From contig JAFMSR010000019.1 in assembly GCA_022818135.1 (NCBI GenBank), positions 30,617,679-30,681,678 on the forward strand: 64,000 nucleotides of DNA, given 5' to 3'. This document shows, piece after piece, positions 1-10,930 of the stretch. Both the position numbers and the translations under genes were made by a program. Each line of letters opens with the position of its first letter. Positions within the stretch are counted from its first letter, which is position 1. The DNA is from Saxidomus purpurata. Lineage: Eukaryota; Mollusca; Bivalvia; Venerida; Veneridae. A model generated the notes under the pieces. The model was not told where the DNA came from and did no database searches. It saw only the letters and a program-made list of their open reading frames with translations.

Positions 1-1
1 A

Positions 2-220
2 AGCTCCTCAACAACTTGTGCAACAGGACAATTACGACTCCAGGATGTAACACAAAGGACGTTGCCCTTTTCGTCTTCACGGGCACTTGCAATAACGAAG
101 GCCGTAGGTCATTTCTTAGCAGCTGACATGCAGCCATTTAGTGTAGTTGAAACCCCAGGATTTAAGAATATGATAGTTCTTGAGCCAAAATACGATGTGC
201 CTTCAAGAGTAGAGTTGTAA
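2..220 (+). pseudogene. hAT (ZBED-type) transposase fragment
   Basis: A 72-codon open frame runs from the left window edge to the TAA at 218-220. The C-terminal half reads like the N-terminal part of ZBED/hAT transposases: an ITKAVGHFLAADMQPFSVVE stretch followed by PGFKNMI, a diverged L-x-P-x-Y segment and PSR. In intact family members this region precedes the catalytic core of several hundred residues. Here the frame stops right after the PSR motif and nothing downstream resumes it, so this is a truncated remnant. The reading-frame start lies outside the window. The family call rests on remembered motif order, not on a search. Confidence 0.72.
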
Positions 221-2084
221 TAAAGTTTAAATGGTTTACATGTATACTATTTTTTCATCTTAAACTATGTATTGAGATACATATTGTATCATACACTTTG
301 TACCACATTACGTATCGAATCGCAAGGTGAGCATATCGTTACACCCTTACAAAACAGAACGCTTAACTTCATAAATGTTTTCGAAGTTCAATGCTATGAT
401 TATAAGCTAATTTCTTTCATGGATGTTTTACATTTAAAACTAAAAATGTATATAGAGACCAGCGAGCGATGAAATTTCCCGAATATATTCACCTGTTTAT
501 GCAAATTAGGCGATTACATTCCAACAGTTCATTAATGAACCGCAGAAAAATAAGATTCAAATAAATAAATAACGTTTGGGATAAAAGTCAAATTATTATT
601 CATTATCCTACTTACATTGCACACTTGTCTAAGCATGGGAACTTTTCCAAGATTGGCTGGTCACTTTGCACAGTTGCAGGCAGTTGTTGTATCCACGGTC
701 TCTTGTGGGGGGGATGTGGCTTTCATGTGTGTGTGATGTTTGGCTCTTCCTTCTCAATTTCCACATTTTTTAAACTCGACCAAAGCTCGCAATCTGGCAA
801 AACGGTGGGTGGGGAAATTCTATTTTCAACTAAACATGCAGAGTTCCTCTGTACAATATGTTTTCCCTATATCAGTGGATTCGAACTTTGAATTATGATT
901 TATTCAATCTCTTGCAACTGTTTTCTTCAATATTTGGGACAAAATAATAAAAATTGTTTTGTTTACACGTTCGGTTTTACCGCCACAAATCTCGTGTGAA
1001 AGAGATTATTTCACCAATAATATGTTTGGTCTTTTTTTGTTTTCTTTAAAGCAAACCAACCATTTTCTTTAATTAGTTAAATAGGACAACAATACAACAT
1101 GAAGACATTGTTGATTTAGTGCATTGTAACAATTTCATGAAAACAATTAATAATTCAGGATTTAGAGATTAATAGGTGTTTTCGATTGACACGCTTTTAG
1201 TGTTCCAAATCGTTCGCCTTGAAAACACCCGTGTTACAAAATGAAACAGCTCCGATTACTTCGAGGGTCCGGGTTCGAATCTCCGATGGAGAAATCTTTA
1301 ACTAAATCTTACAGCTGGATTATCACGTTTAAAAGTCATTTAACGCTAACATACTGGAAACATAATACAAATGTATAAACGCCAGGCAAACACTAGCGTT
1401 TCATATTTAAACGCAAGCCGTTTCAATACCGCACACCCCCGTTTCGGTATACCAAACGAACACATTGTGTTTCAAAATTGCACACCATGAGAACACCACC
1501 GTTTAAAAAATGAACGCCCTTGAAACGCGTCACATGTTACCAGTTTTTACAGTGTATCGATAAAATAAGCCGTGTAGAATATTCTGCAGTACCGTAAAAA
1601 CAGAAATAATATCAAACAGTAAACCATTCAATACTCTATGTAGAGTTGTTGATGTACAATTAATGGGTGGATGTGATTTATTACTGAAAGCCCTTATATT
1701 GACTAATTGTGGTTAAATGAGGAATTTTTCGCCATAGGTTCTTCTTTCAAATGTTATCTATTTATCAGTTTACGTTCATTGAACACATAATCTATGTTTC
1801 GAGAATATAATTGGCTAGATGTAGGGAGTGCCTCTTTAACATCATATAGATTTGTCTGAGTCTTAAAACGCATCCCTCATGTATTTAACTTTATCTTTCA
1901 TTTGGAAAATATACGCAACATACATAAAAAGACCAATATTGAAAACCAGCTGTGTGCCGAAAGAGTTTGGGACCAAGCCACAAAGCATCAGACCCAAATA
2001 ATCCAACCTTTACTTTCTTTGTTATAACTTCCAGTTTTCAACTCATAATATCGTAAGATCTTACCGAACAAGACCGGAAAGCCA
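221..2084. other. AT-rich stretch, no gene seen
   Basis: Only short open frames without recognisable domains occur here, for example 625-891 (+). A small tRNA-like B-box motif is listed separately at 1240-1300. Otherwise I see no structure. Confidence 0.5.
1240..1300 (+). repeat. Possible tRNA-derived SINE fragment
   Basis: The motif GGGTTCGAATCTCC near 1269 fits a tRNA T-arm or RNA polymerase III B box. No convincing A box or cloverleaf surrounds it, so this is at most a SINE remnant. Confidence 0.25.
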
Positions 2085-2499
2085 AACACACTTATTGAAT
2101 TTTTCTTTTGTATCTCAATTTGCTTACAATTTGTTGAGCTTGATATTAACCTACAAAAGGTCGTAAGTTTTGTTTACTCTACATGACTTTAACATAATAT
2201 GACTATCATCTCTTTTTTGTATGACAGGTTGTTAAAAGCTTTTTGGTCCTCCTATCCATGTATCGGGAAGAAAAATTAAAGCAGCTCGTACACTAGGGTG
2301 AATGCGTCTGTGTTTTATCTTCCTTTTAGAAAAGACGGAAACACAATGTGTGATACAGTAACCTACGTATATAAAGAGCACCTTGATACCACTTAAATCA
2401 GGCCCAGGAAATTCATTCCTTTACCCAGACTTTGACTCTAATCAAAACCGTTTTAAATGGAGTTTACTGTATATCAATTTTTATCATTTTTATATTTTA

Positions 2500-2690
2500 G
2501 TTGTAGTACATGCATATGTTATTAAGTAAGCCGTATGTACGTTTCTAAAAGTTGTTTTGTATGCTGTTAAGTAAGTCGTTAAGTTAGCCGTTTGAAAGTT
2601 GCTAGTAGTTATGCATGTTGCTACACATGTAGTAGTCATAGTGTATGTTGTTAAATTAGCCATATGTAAGTTGATAGTAGTTATAATGCA
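2500..2690 (-). repeat. 45-bp satellite, about four diverged units
   Basis: Units with GTTGCTAGTAGTTAT and GTATGTTGTTAA motifs are the reverse complement of the satellite at 33085-34330 and 56232-58165. Copies here are few and worn. Confidence 0.7.
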
Positions 2691-3343
2691 TTTTCCGTAT
2701 TAACGTACATGTATTACTAAATAATACATTTTTATTACGGGTAAAATTAATTCTTTGAATTGTAGGTGAAACATCAGATGCTAGTAGAAAAAAAAACATA
2801 TCTAAAAGGTTTTCGTTGTTTAAAAATATAGCCGACAGATGTTTATCATTTGTGAAAAGCTGCAAATTATGAAACATGACGATGAAACAATCTCATTCTT
2901 TATCTTAACTAGTGTTGCATGCATGTTTAAAAAAGGATTATCTAAACGTTGTTTATTTGTAAAACCTAAATGCATGTCCTGATCAGCGTTTTATACTAAC
3001 ATCTCAAATACCCACATTTTAAAATCAGTTTTTAGGTTTTGCAAAACAAGCAACATATTTTGGCATACAATGAAATATTATATAATTTAATGACTTTTGG
3101 GACAGTGCTAATGCTTACTCGACTTTAACATGATATTTTAAAAGCATACAATGTCGTCGTTAGTAATGAAATTACCTTTTTTCAAAGTTGTTTTTACAAT
3201 TCTCTTTTGTTATAAATTCTTTTAAATTTGAATACATTTCAAAACAATGTTATTGGTTTAAACCAATTGCTTCTACGTAATTGTTTTTAAGCTATATCAT
3301 TGGTTAACAGCCGACCACTAATTGTGTACGTCCTGGTTTGAAG

Positions 3344-3350
3344 TATATAT
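3344..3350 (+). promoter_or_regulatory. TATA box of the signal-peptide/coiled-coil exon
   Basis: TATATAT lies 57 bp upstream of the ATG at 3407. The flanking block, including GCAGAATATACAGTTGT just downstream, is kept nearly unchanged in the inverted copy (TATA at 32103-32109), although the exon there is frameshifted. The conservation may only reflect recent duplication. Confidence 0.55.
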
Positions 3351-3406
3351 CTTGGATGCAGAATATACAGTTGTTATTGCTTTGAGACTTCTCGTATAAT
3401 CGAACC

Positions 3407-3656
3407 ATGGTTGTTTCTGCCTACTTGATTGTAATTCTTTGTTACATGTTATGTTTTTCATACGCAGAAGGGGACGAACCTTTTAGCTTTAGATTATACA
3501 ACGTGCTACAAATAGTTTCAAAAATTGAAAGCAAAATTGAGAAATGGGAGACGGAGAGGGAAATATTTCAAGAGAACGTTTTGTCTGTCTTAGAACATCG
3601 AAGGAATGAAATGAAGCAGTTTCGAGATGAAATCACAAACATAACTAGGAACCAAG
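3407..3656 (+). CDS. First coding exon: signal peptide plus coiled coil (secreted, C1q-type N-terminus)
   Basis: The ATG opens an 83-codon exon ending in phase 1 at a GT donor (ACCAAG|GTATTA). Residues 1-21 form a hydrophobic signal peptide (VVSAYLIVILCYMLCFSYA). Residues about 28-75 are charged and heptad-rich (KIESKIEKWETEREIFQENV), predicting a coiled coil. A signal peptide followed by a short coiled coil, joined in phase 1 to a C1q domain, is a common layout for secreted bivalve C1q-domain proteins, but no partner exon is visible downstream. The continuation may lie in or past the gap at 5273-5772, or be lost. The open frame reads on to 3688 only if the intron is retained. The paralogue at 31792-32046 supports this being real coding sequence. 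Confidence 0.6.
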
Positions 3657-3689
3657 GTATTACATCATATATTAACTTGTTACTTTAAT

Positions 3690-4560
3690 GAAAATAATTA
3701 ACCCAAATGCTATTATATGTCAAATATGTATATTTTTATAATTAACATTATAATGTAACGAAAATAATTTAATTTTGATTATTTATTTTAATAACTTCTT
3801 TAAAAATACTCCTAAGGTTTTCATAAAGATGGTCAACGTGTAATTTGAAAAACGTCAGTTTTGCCGAAAATTTGAATTAAAGAGTTGTGTTTTAAACAAA
3901 CAAAAAGCAGTTATCTTACAACACCACTGTAATAAACGAAGATCTAGTCCATGTTATAATTAACTTAGTTAATAATTTATGTAAAAAGTACTTCAGTTTT
4001 TCGTTCACTTAAAATACTCAGATTGAGTGTCATCGGAAGAGAAAACAAGCTTAAAAGGATTGAATGATCTCTTCTATCAAATTTTAGAAATAAAATGACA
4101 AGTTTATAAATGTTCAGTCCATAAATAAGACTCGTCTTCTCTTGCTGTGACACTTTAGATCAAGACTTGTAATTACATCATGATATACTGATATACACCT
4201 TCTCAATGGAAATTATCACTGTTTTCCAATAGGCTCATTATGAACTGACATTTAATTTACCCCATGCAGATGTATGATCACCATAGCCATTTTTTCCTTA
4301 TTTCTTTTATAAATTACAGCCCATTTTGAGTGTTAGAAAATTTTCACTTTGATATCATTTTCCGAAAACAAGTACTATTTTGTTCTAATGCCATTCAATT
4401 ATCAGCCATCAGTGATTCACAATTCATTTTACAAATAGCTTTAATTTTGTCTCCCGATTTAAAACACAAAACTCAAATTTACAATTATTTTTTTGTAGGA
4501 GCATCGTTTCATGACGGTTTTTTGTGTACAAACAGAATTATTGAACTTGTCAGAATTATT
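3690..4560. other. AT-rich intron or intergenic sequence
   Basis: No C1q, EGF or other domain exon is visible on either strand. The open frame 4330-4572 has no recognisable content. Confidence 0.5.
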
Positions 4561-4561
4561 G

Positions 4562-4870
4562 AACCGGTTTAAGCTCCCCAGTGGTGTTTTTGCCACTGAC
4601 CGTTCCAAGGCGGTGCCCCACTGTGTTCCTTTAATTGTTCGTTTTGTCCTCGTGTGTTTGCTTTGTATGCTAGTGTGTGTTGGTAGTGTATGTTTGTGTG
4701 TGTACATGATTTTGTGTGTGGGTGTGTGTGTTGTGTGTGTGTGCGTGCGTGCGTGCGTGCGTGCGTGTGTTGGTGGTGTGCACTTCTGGGTGCTGTGGGG
4801 CTCGTTTTGGGGAGGCTGCGTTTTTGGTACGTGGCATTCCCTGTTTGATATTATTTTTGTTTTTTTGTCT
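4562..4870 (+). repeat. Retroelement-flank repeat with GT/GC microsatellite core
   Basis: This copy runs from AACCGGTTTAAGCTC through a GT-rich core (about 4670-4770) to GGTACGTGGCATTCCCTG and a T-rich end. The same sequence occurs in reverse at 52824-53381, as a short end at 55501-55553 directly before the reverse transcriptase frame, and at 63226-63292. It is therefore probably the terminal or 5' untranslated part of the Penelope-type element. Open frames across it are repeat artefacts. Confidence 0.65.
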
Positions 4871-4904
4871 AAGATGTTTAAACACTGTATGTGAAGTATA
4901 CAAG

Positions 4905-5272
4905 AAGTTTTAAAAGTAGAATCCGGAAAGTTTTATTTTTGCAGATTTGAATTTATTTGTCATAGCAAAATACTGCTTTTGATTTGATCGAACTTTCTGT
5001 TGTGAACGCTCGAAATCGTATTTTGTTTCGCTTCCAAATATTTTATGGCACATCTAAAACAAAGCGAATCAGTCAATTGGCAAAAATTGTAAATGCATGT
5101 AAAAGCTTATTGGTGATTTATGACAATTATGTAAAGTTGCAGACATTGTGATTATTTTCAAACTGTATATTAATTATCAAAACATCTTTTAAACAATAAC
5201 ACCACAAATAGCATCGCTTACATCAATTTTGGCCCAGTGGGGAAAAATAACAAATTGATTTTAATGGGTGAT
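4905..5272 (+). mobile_element. MITE copy related to 44414-44849, cut by the gap
   Basis: Shared landmarks with the 44.4 kb element include the start (AGTAGAATCCGG versus GGTGGAACCTAATCTGG), a TTTTTGCAGATTTG-like stretch, and CACCACAAATAGCATCGCTTACATC (44.6 kb: CACCATAAATAGTATTGCTT). The 3' end is lost in the 500-N gap. Confidence 0.6.
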
Positions 5273-5772
5273 NNNNNNNNNNNNNNNNNNNNNNNNNNNN
5301 NNNNNNNNNNNNNNNNNNNNNNNNNNNNNNNNNNNNNNNNNNNNNNNNNNNNNNNNNNNNNNNNNNNNNNNNNNNNNNNNNNNNNNNNNNNNNNNNNNNN
5401 NNNNNNNNNNNNNNNNNNNNNNNNNNNNNNNNNNNNNNNNNNNNNNNNNNNNNNNNNNNNNNNNNNNNNNNNNNNNNNNNNNNNNNNNNNNNNNNNNNNN
5501 NNNNNNNNNNNNNNNNNNNNNNNNNNNNNNNNNNNNNNNNNNNNNNNNNNNNNNNNNNNNNNNNNNNNNNNNNNNNNNNNNNNNNNNNNNNNNNNNNNNN
5601 NNNNNNNNNNNNNNNNNNNNNNNNNNNNNNNNNNNNNNNNNNNNNNNNNNNNNNNNNNNNNNNNNNNNNNNNNNNNNNNNNNNNNNNNNNNNNNNNNNNN
5701 NNNNNNNNNNNNNNNNNNNNNNNNNNNNNNNNNNNNNNNNNNNNNNNNNNNNNNNNNNNNNNNNNNNNNNNN
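5273..5772. other. Assembly gap, 500 N
   Basis: Exactly 500 N, a conventional placeholder length. True gap size is unknown. Open frames through it are meaningless. Confidence 0.99.
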
Positions 5773-5903
5773 TCCATAAACATCTATCAAGTTAGTACAC
5801 TTACTGAATGCACAATTCTGACCATTATGCATGAATACAAGCGCGCTCAATATATTTATTTCTGTACGCATGTCGTGGATGGGCGGAACTTTTCTTGCAC
5901 CAG

Positions 5904-5981
5904 ATGGGGATATCTGCAGTTTTTACCACTGCTGGAAAATCTCTTCTTGCATACCATATGGGGATATCTGCAGTTTTTACC
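5904..5981 (+). repeat. Short 54-bp-period direct repeat
   Basis: The 24-base motif beginning ATGGGGATATCTGCAG occurs at 5904-5927 and 5958-5981. No gene is seen in the surrounding 5773-6365. Confidence 0.7.
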
Positions 5982-6365
5982 CCTCATGTTAGACGACTCG
6001 CGTGAATTAGGCCTACTTGTGACGTAACGTTATAAACAATGTGGCGTCACTTTCCCAAACACAGCATCTGAATAACGTTTTTTTTTATATTAAAATGCAT
6101 CATTTCGATAGATTTGTATTTAAATATCTATTTTAAAGTGCAAGACAGTATGCAAGAAAAAGTTTCTACTGTGAGATACTTGGTTCAGATTGAAATATCC
6201 GTCACTTCGGGTAACTGTTTCGCGGGAACTCGGCAGAGATTATTTTATTCTCTTTATCAATATGAAGTAAATCTATCGCGTTTAGAAAGATAGTTTATTG
6301 AACAAAAGGTTACAAACCCATACGTCCGTGCAATGTAAACATATTAGGCATGTTGAAACAAGTGA

Positions 6366-6800
6366 ACAATTCAAATTTGAATTTCTAATGCCGCGCTGGC
6401 ACGACATTCAAACTTTAGAATTTTTTAAGATTTTGAATGTCGTATGTCGCGCTGGCACGACATTCAAATTCTGAATGTCAAATGTCGTATTAGATGTTGT
6501 AACAAGTCAACAATTCAAATTTGAATTTCGAATGCCGCGCTGGCACGACATCCAAACATCAGCAGTTTTGTAGATTTTGAATGTCAAATGTCGTATGTCG
6601 CGCTTGCACGACATTCAAACCTTAGCAGTTTTGTAGAGCTTGAATGTCGAATGTCGTATGTTGCGCTGGCACGGCATCCAAATTTTGAATGTCAAATGTC
6701 GCGCTGGCACGACATTCAAACATCAGCATTTTTGTAGATTTTGAATGTGAAATGTCGCACTGGCACGACATTCAAATTCTGAATGTCGTTTGTCGCTTGT
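6366..6800. repeat. Tandem array of inverted-repeat units
   Basis: About six degenerate units contain CGCGCTGGCACGACATTCAAA and its complement-like partner TTTGAATGTCAAATGTCG. Each unit can fold into a hairpin (GAATGTCG against CGACATTC). There is no coding potential. Sequence from 6815 to 7790 downstream shows no gene. Confidence 0.75.
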
Positions 6801-7798
6801 TGAGCTAACTTCACATAAATTACAGTAATCAATACATACTGTCAGAGCCCTAAAATTATAGCAGATGGATTGTCAACGAGAACAGTAAAAAGTCATTGAA
6901 TGATTGACAACACGAACTATTCTTTAATGCCTGTACATGAAACTATTTATTTGCAACCGTCGCCAAAAGATACTCAATAATCATGTCATATGAACATTGT
7001 AGTACTTTATTATTTGAGCAGAAAAGAGTGAGCTGTCATACATGGGTTTTCTACTTTCAAAAGCCCTAAACACAAAAGTAGACAGTTTAAGAATTAGAAG
7101 GCAATTCAACCAGCTTTGGACTATTTCGATGTTTCCGGTAATATTTATATTGTTCTGTCGTCTTAGGATTTTTTTAACTTTACATTCCAGTATGAAGTGA
7201 AGTTCTTCATTACGAGCGTTGTATATGCATATAAAACAGGTCGTTCATGTCTAGGGGAATTGATTGGTTAATTTCATCTGTCCGTTTCTGAAAGCAATCT
7301 ATGTCCTGATAATTATTGCATAGTTAATGAGAATATGAATTTTGAGACGTTTATATTAATTGGTTACACTTTAAAACTAATGTCAGGAAAACGTTTGTAA
7401 GTGGACGCTCGTGAAAAGATTCTTTTAGCTCTGTATTCCAATTTTATATTAAAGTGGCTCTTAGCCTTTGATTGAAAAGATTGGTTCGTTCTCAACATCC
7501 TCTAAACCATAGGATTCTGTAATAACAGTTTTTATTTGGTCTACGCAAGTACCGTATCATTCATCATAATAGTATGATCTTGTTTGATATATTTATTGCT
7601 CTTGGTACCAAACTTTTGTAACTTGAATTAACCTCATGTTGCGTCAAGATTTTTTTCCTAACTATAGGTTTGTCTGAAAGCCGAATATAAATATAGACGA
7701 CCGTGAATTGTCCGGCTAATAAACAAGTGCCGATTAAATATTGCCTTAAATAAGTTATTAGGATTTGGACACGTACGCTGCTATGAAGGTATGAATTT

Positions 7799-8014
7799 GT
7801 AACAGGGTATACTCTCCGCCGAAAACAGGAGCATTGAAGGAATTGATATTACCCAGTGATGTTTTCTCACAGAGGTACTCTCCGCTGCAAACAGGAACAT
7901 TGAAGGAATTGATATTACTCAGTGAAGTTTTCTCGCAGAGGTACTCTCCGCCGCAAATAGGAGCATTGAAGGAATTGATATTATCCAGTGATGTTTTCTC
8001 ACAGAGGTACGCAG
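7799..8014. repeat. 66-bp tandem repeat, three copies
   Basis: Three head-to-tail copies share GGTACTCTCCGCCGCAAA and GCATTGAAGGAATTGATATT. Because 66 is a multiple of three, both strands stay open: 22-residue repeats on the minus strand (7758-8036, EYLCEKTSL..NINSFN) and on the plus strand (7834-8046). The minus-strand version keeps a cysteine in each unit. A coding role is possible but nothing beyond periodicity supports it. Confidence 0.8.
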
Positions 8015-8219
8015 CATCGTTTTCTATAAAAGGCACACGAAGTTAGTGTTCAAGTGGTCAAACTAAAGGCCTGTAAACCGAGAGTTTTTCTACCAATCAG
8101 CTTTAGTTAATTTCTAATGCCAAAATCATGGCTACTGAACATCATCTCGGAGAGATGAACATTTGGTCAGAGTTTTATTCAAATCCATCATGCGGCTTTT
8201 CATCAAACTTAGTGCGAAG

Positions 8220-8935
8220 CATCAGTATGAAGTCTAGTTGTGCTGGTCTGCTAAGCTGCTGAGCTGCTGGTCTGCTGAGCTGCTGGCCTGCTGAGCTGCT
8301 GAGCTGCTGGTCTGCTGAGCTGCTGAGCTGCTGGGCTGTTAGCAGCGAAAAGTCTGCTTGCAACGAAACTCTTCTAGTAACGGAAACTAATGAATATAGG
8401 ATATAAAGTATCAAAATGAAAGGGCGTGTAAATTAATTGTATCCTCGCATAATTCGTGCTTCTGTCGTATTTCAAACATCCATTTCAATCAACAATCTTA
8501 AACTTTGAAGTTTCGGCTGCCGAACTGTTGGTCTGCTGAGTTGCTGGGCTGCTGGTTTGCTGGTCTGCTGAGTTGCTGGACTGCTGAGTTGCTGGGCTGC
8601 TGGCAGCGAAAAGTCTGCTTGCAACGAAAACTCTTCTAGTGACGGAAACTAATGAATATATTAAGATATTAAGTATCAAAATTAAAGGGGCGTTTATTAA
8701 TTGTATCTACGCATAATTCGTGCTTCTGTCGTATTTTAAACATCCATTTCATTCAATATAGCACAATCTTAAACTTTGAAGTATCGGCTGCTGAGTTGCT
8801 GAGCTGCTGAGCTGCTGGTCACCTGAGCTGCTAGTCTGCTGAGTTGCTGGACTGCTGGCAGCGAAAAGTCTGCTTGCAACGAAAACTCTTCTAGTGACGG
8901 AAACTAATGAATATAAGATATAAAATATCAAAATG
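8220..8935. repeat. About 260-bp tandem repeat with CTG-rich core, nearly three copies
   Basis: Each copy has GCAGCGAAAAGTCTGCTTGC, ACTCTTCTAGTGACGGAAAC and AATTCGTGCTTCTGTCGT landmarks at about 8340, 8600 and 8860, plus a variable run of GCTGCTGAG units. Minus-strand open frames (8175-8414, 8485-8679, 8749-8931) start alike (SLVSVTRRV) and end in Gln/Ser-rich tails. They look like by-products of the repeat. Confidence 0.8.
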
Positions 8936-9925
8936 AAAGGGAGTGTACATTAATTGTATCTTCGCATAATTCGTGCTTCTGTCGTTTGACTTTCTGTCAA
9001 ATAGTGCACATTACAATTTGAGGTCATAATGTCAAAGGTCAAGGTTACAGGGGGCATGAAACTTGAAAAGTTTTTCCGTTCTTCAACTCGAAAATTACTT
9101 GTTGTATTTCCATAAAACATGGTCTGAATGTGGTTGGAAATATTATGATACACTTTGGTCCAGAGAGTTTTATTCCTTCTGGAGGGCCGGACGCAGACGC
9201 ATGGAGGAGACAAGCTGTATTTTAGATATAAAGGAGTATTTCTTAAATTAAATGCAGGCGTTTTCTTTTAGAATATCTTGCCACCATGTTCTAGATTTCT
9301 CAGCAATACAACGGACATGGGATAAATTACTTCTCGGGCAAAGACAGCGCATTTTTTCATTTGGTTTTAGGTACCTAACATCTGCAGAATTCCAACGGAG
9401 TCTTCAATGTATCATAATGTATCGTACAGATGCCACTTGCACATAATCATTTCAAAAGATCTTATAGTTGGCACCTTCAAATGTAAACCCCTCTGCCCCC
9501 GCGGGTAAACAATCATGTGACTATTCGAAATGAAGTTAAGTTTGCAGGGATTAATTGCCATAGTGTCGAAATAATTGTTTTACTGAAAATATTTATATAT
9601 TACGCGATCTTTTGTATATAAAACAGTATTGAAGCAGCATGGTTGTTCCCTTGTGCTAGAATGAAAATTTTATTGTAATATATGTTTTAGCAAATGTTCT
9701 GCTGAACGCAGGGTCAAACATTTTGCGACGATATGCAACAAATCCGTATGTATGTAATTCTGTCCTTCCGCCCGCACATACCCAGTATATTAGGGTGTTG
9801 AGTTTCAGAGCATTGCGTGTTCCGGGTTTAATCCATCCTGTATGAGGCGGTAAAACATGTATAGAAGTGTACAAAGATCATAGTAACATTTAAAGGATTA
9901 ACTAACAACATCCTTAGTTCGTCCG
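8936..9925. other. Dispersed-repeat-like sequence, no gene
   Basis: An AATGTCAAAGGTCAAGGTTA segment near 9030 resembles dispersed repeats that are frequent in bivalves. Open frames at 9063-9446 and 9656-9874 show no domain. Confidence 0.4.
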
Positions 9926-9927
9926 TA

Positions 9928-10665
9928 AACAGATCTGATGTTGATGTACGATCTAGATCTGCATTATCGAATGCAGATCTGATGTTGATCTACGATCTAG
10001 ATCTGCATTCGCGAATGCAGATCTGATGTCGATATACGATCTAGATGTGCATTTGCGAATGCAGATCTGATGTCGATGTACGATCTAGATCTGCAATATC
10101 GAATGCAGATCTGATGTCGCTGTACGATCTAGATCTGCATTCACATTGCAGATCTGATGTTGATCTACGATCTAGATCTGCATTCGCGAATGCAGACCTG
10201 AAGTTGATCTACGATCTAGATCTGCAATATTGAATGCAGATCTGATGTTGATGTACGATCTAGATGTGCATTCCCGAATGCAGATCTGATGTCGATGTAC
10301 GATCTAGATCTGCATTATCAAATGCAGATCTAATGTCGATCTACGATCTAGATCTGCATTATCAAATGCCGATCTGATGTCGATGTACGATCTAGATCTG
10401 CATTCTCGTTGCAGATCTGATGTTGATCTACGATCTAGATCTGCAATATCGAATGCAGATCTGATGTCGATGTACGATCTAGATCTGCATTTCTTTGAAT
10501 GCAGATCTGATGTCGATGTACGATCTAGATCTGCATTTCTTTGAATGCAGATCTGATGTCGATCTACGATCTAGATCTGCATTTCTTTGAATGCAGATCT
10601 AATGTCGAGCTCCGATCTAGATATGCAGGACGAAGGAATACAGATCTAATGTCGATGTACGATCT
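9928..10665. repeat. 44-bp palindromic satellite, about 17 copies
   Basis: The unit is roughly ATGCAGATCTGATGTCGATG plus TACGATCTAGATCTGCATTC and a short variable linker. Every unit contains AGATCTAGATC-type palindromes, and neighbouring units pair through GATCTGCAT/ATGCAGATC. Changes cluster in the linker (TATCGA, TCGCGA, TTCTTTGA). No gene. Confidence 0.9.
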
Positions 10666-10699
10666 CCGAGCCAACTTCACAGACTTATAATTATGTCAA

Positions 10700-10930
10700 T
10701 GTTTTAGGTTAGGTTTCAGTTAAACTTCCGTTCTTCAACACTATTTCAGTCATGTACAGGCGGACAGTTGAACTCAGCATTGTTCCTGGTAAGGACCAGT
10801 ACGAGACCTTTATCCTGCGTATGGAACTGCAAACTTTCTCACAGAGTCGTGATTAGTAGCCGGGCTCGAACTCATGATCATTGTGATTACAAGTCAGCTA
10901 CCTTACCGACTCGACCACGCCGCGATCACA
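10700..10930 (-). repeat. tRNA-derived SINE
   Basis: On the minus strand a tRNA-like head shows an A box (GTGGTCGAGTCGGTAAGG) and a B box (GAGTTCGAGCCCGGC). It is followed by a body with GGTCCTTACCAGGAACAATG. The same head and body order recurs at 15375-15605. Confidence 0.75.

Larger units (their letters stand above)
2085..3660. repeat. Left arm of a large inverted segmental duplication
   Basis: Read as reverse complement, this segment is colinear with 31790-34800. The shared order is a block ending at a GTTGAGCTTGATATTAACCT motif (copy in the opposite orientation near 34710), a few 45-bp satellite units, a block with TTTTATTACGGGTA, the promoter with its TATA box, and the signal-peptide/coiled-coil exon. 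The right arm is longer because it carries more satellite units and an 835-bp MITE. The arms point toward each other about 28 kb apart. Confidence 0.8.

Noticed and set aside
5218..5871. Long open frames across the first N gap
   Set aside because: They consist of unknown residues; the frame is open only because N has no stops. The same holds for 18695-19355.
9928..10665. CRISPR-like array
   Set aside because: Units are contiguous without unique spacers, degenerate and in a eukaryotic context. The same applies to the 45-bp satellite at 56232-58165.
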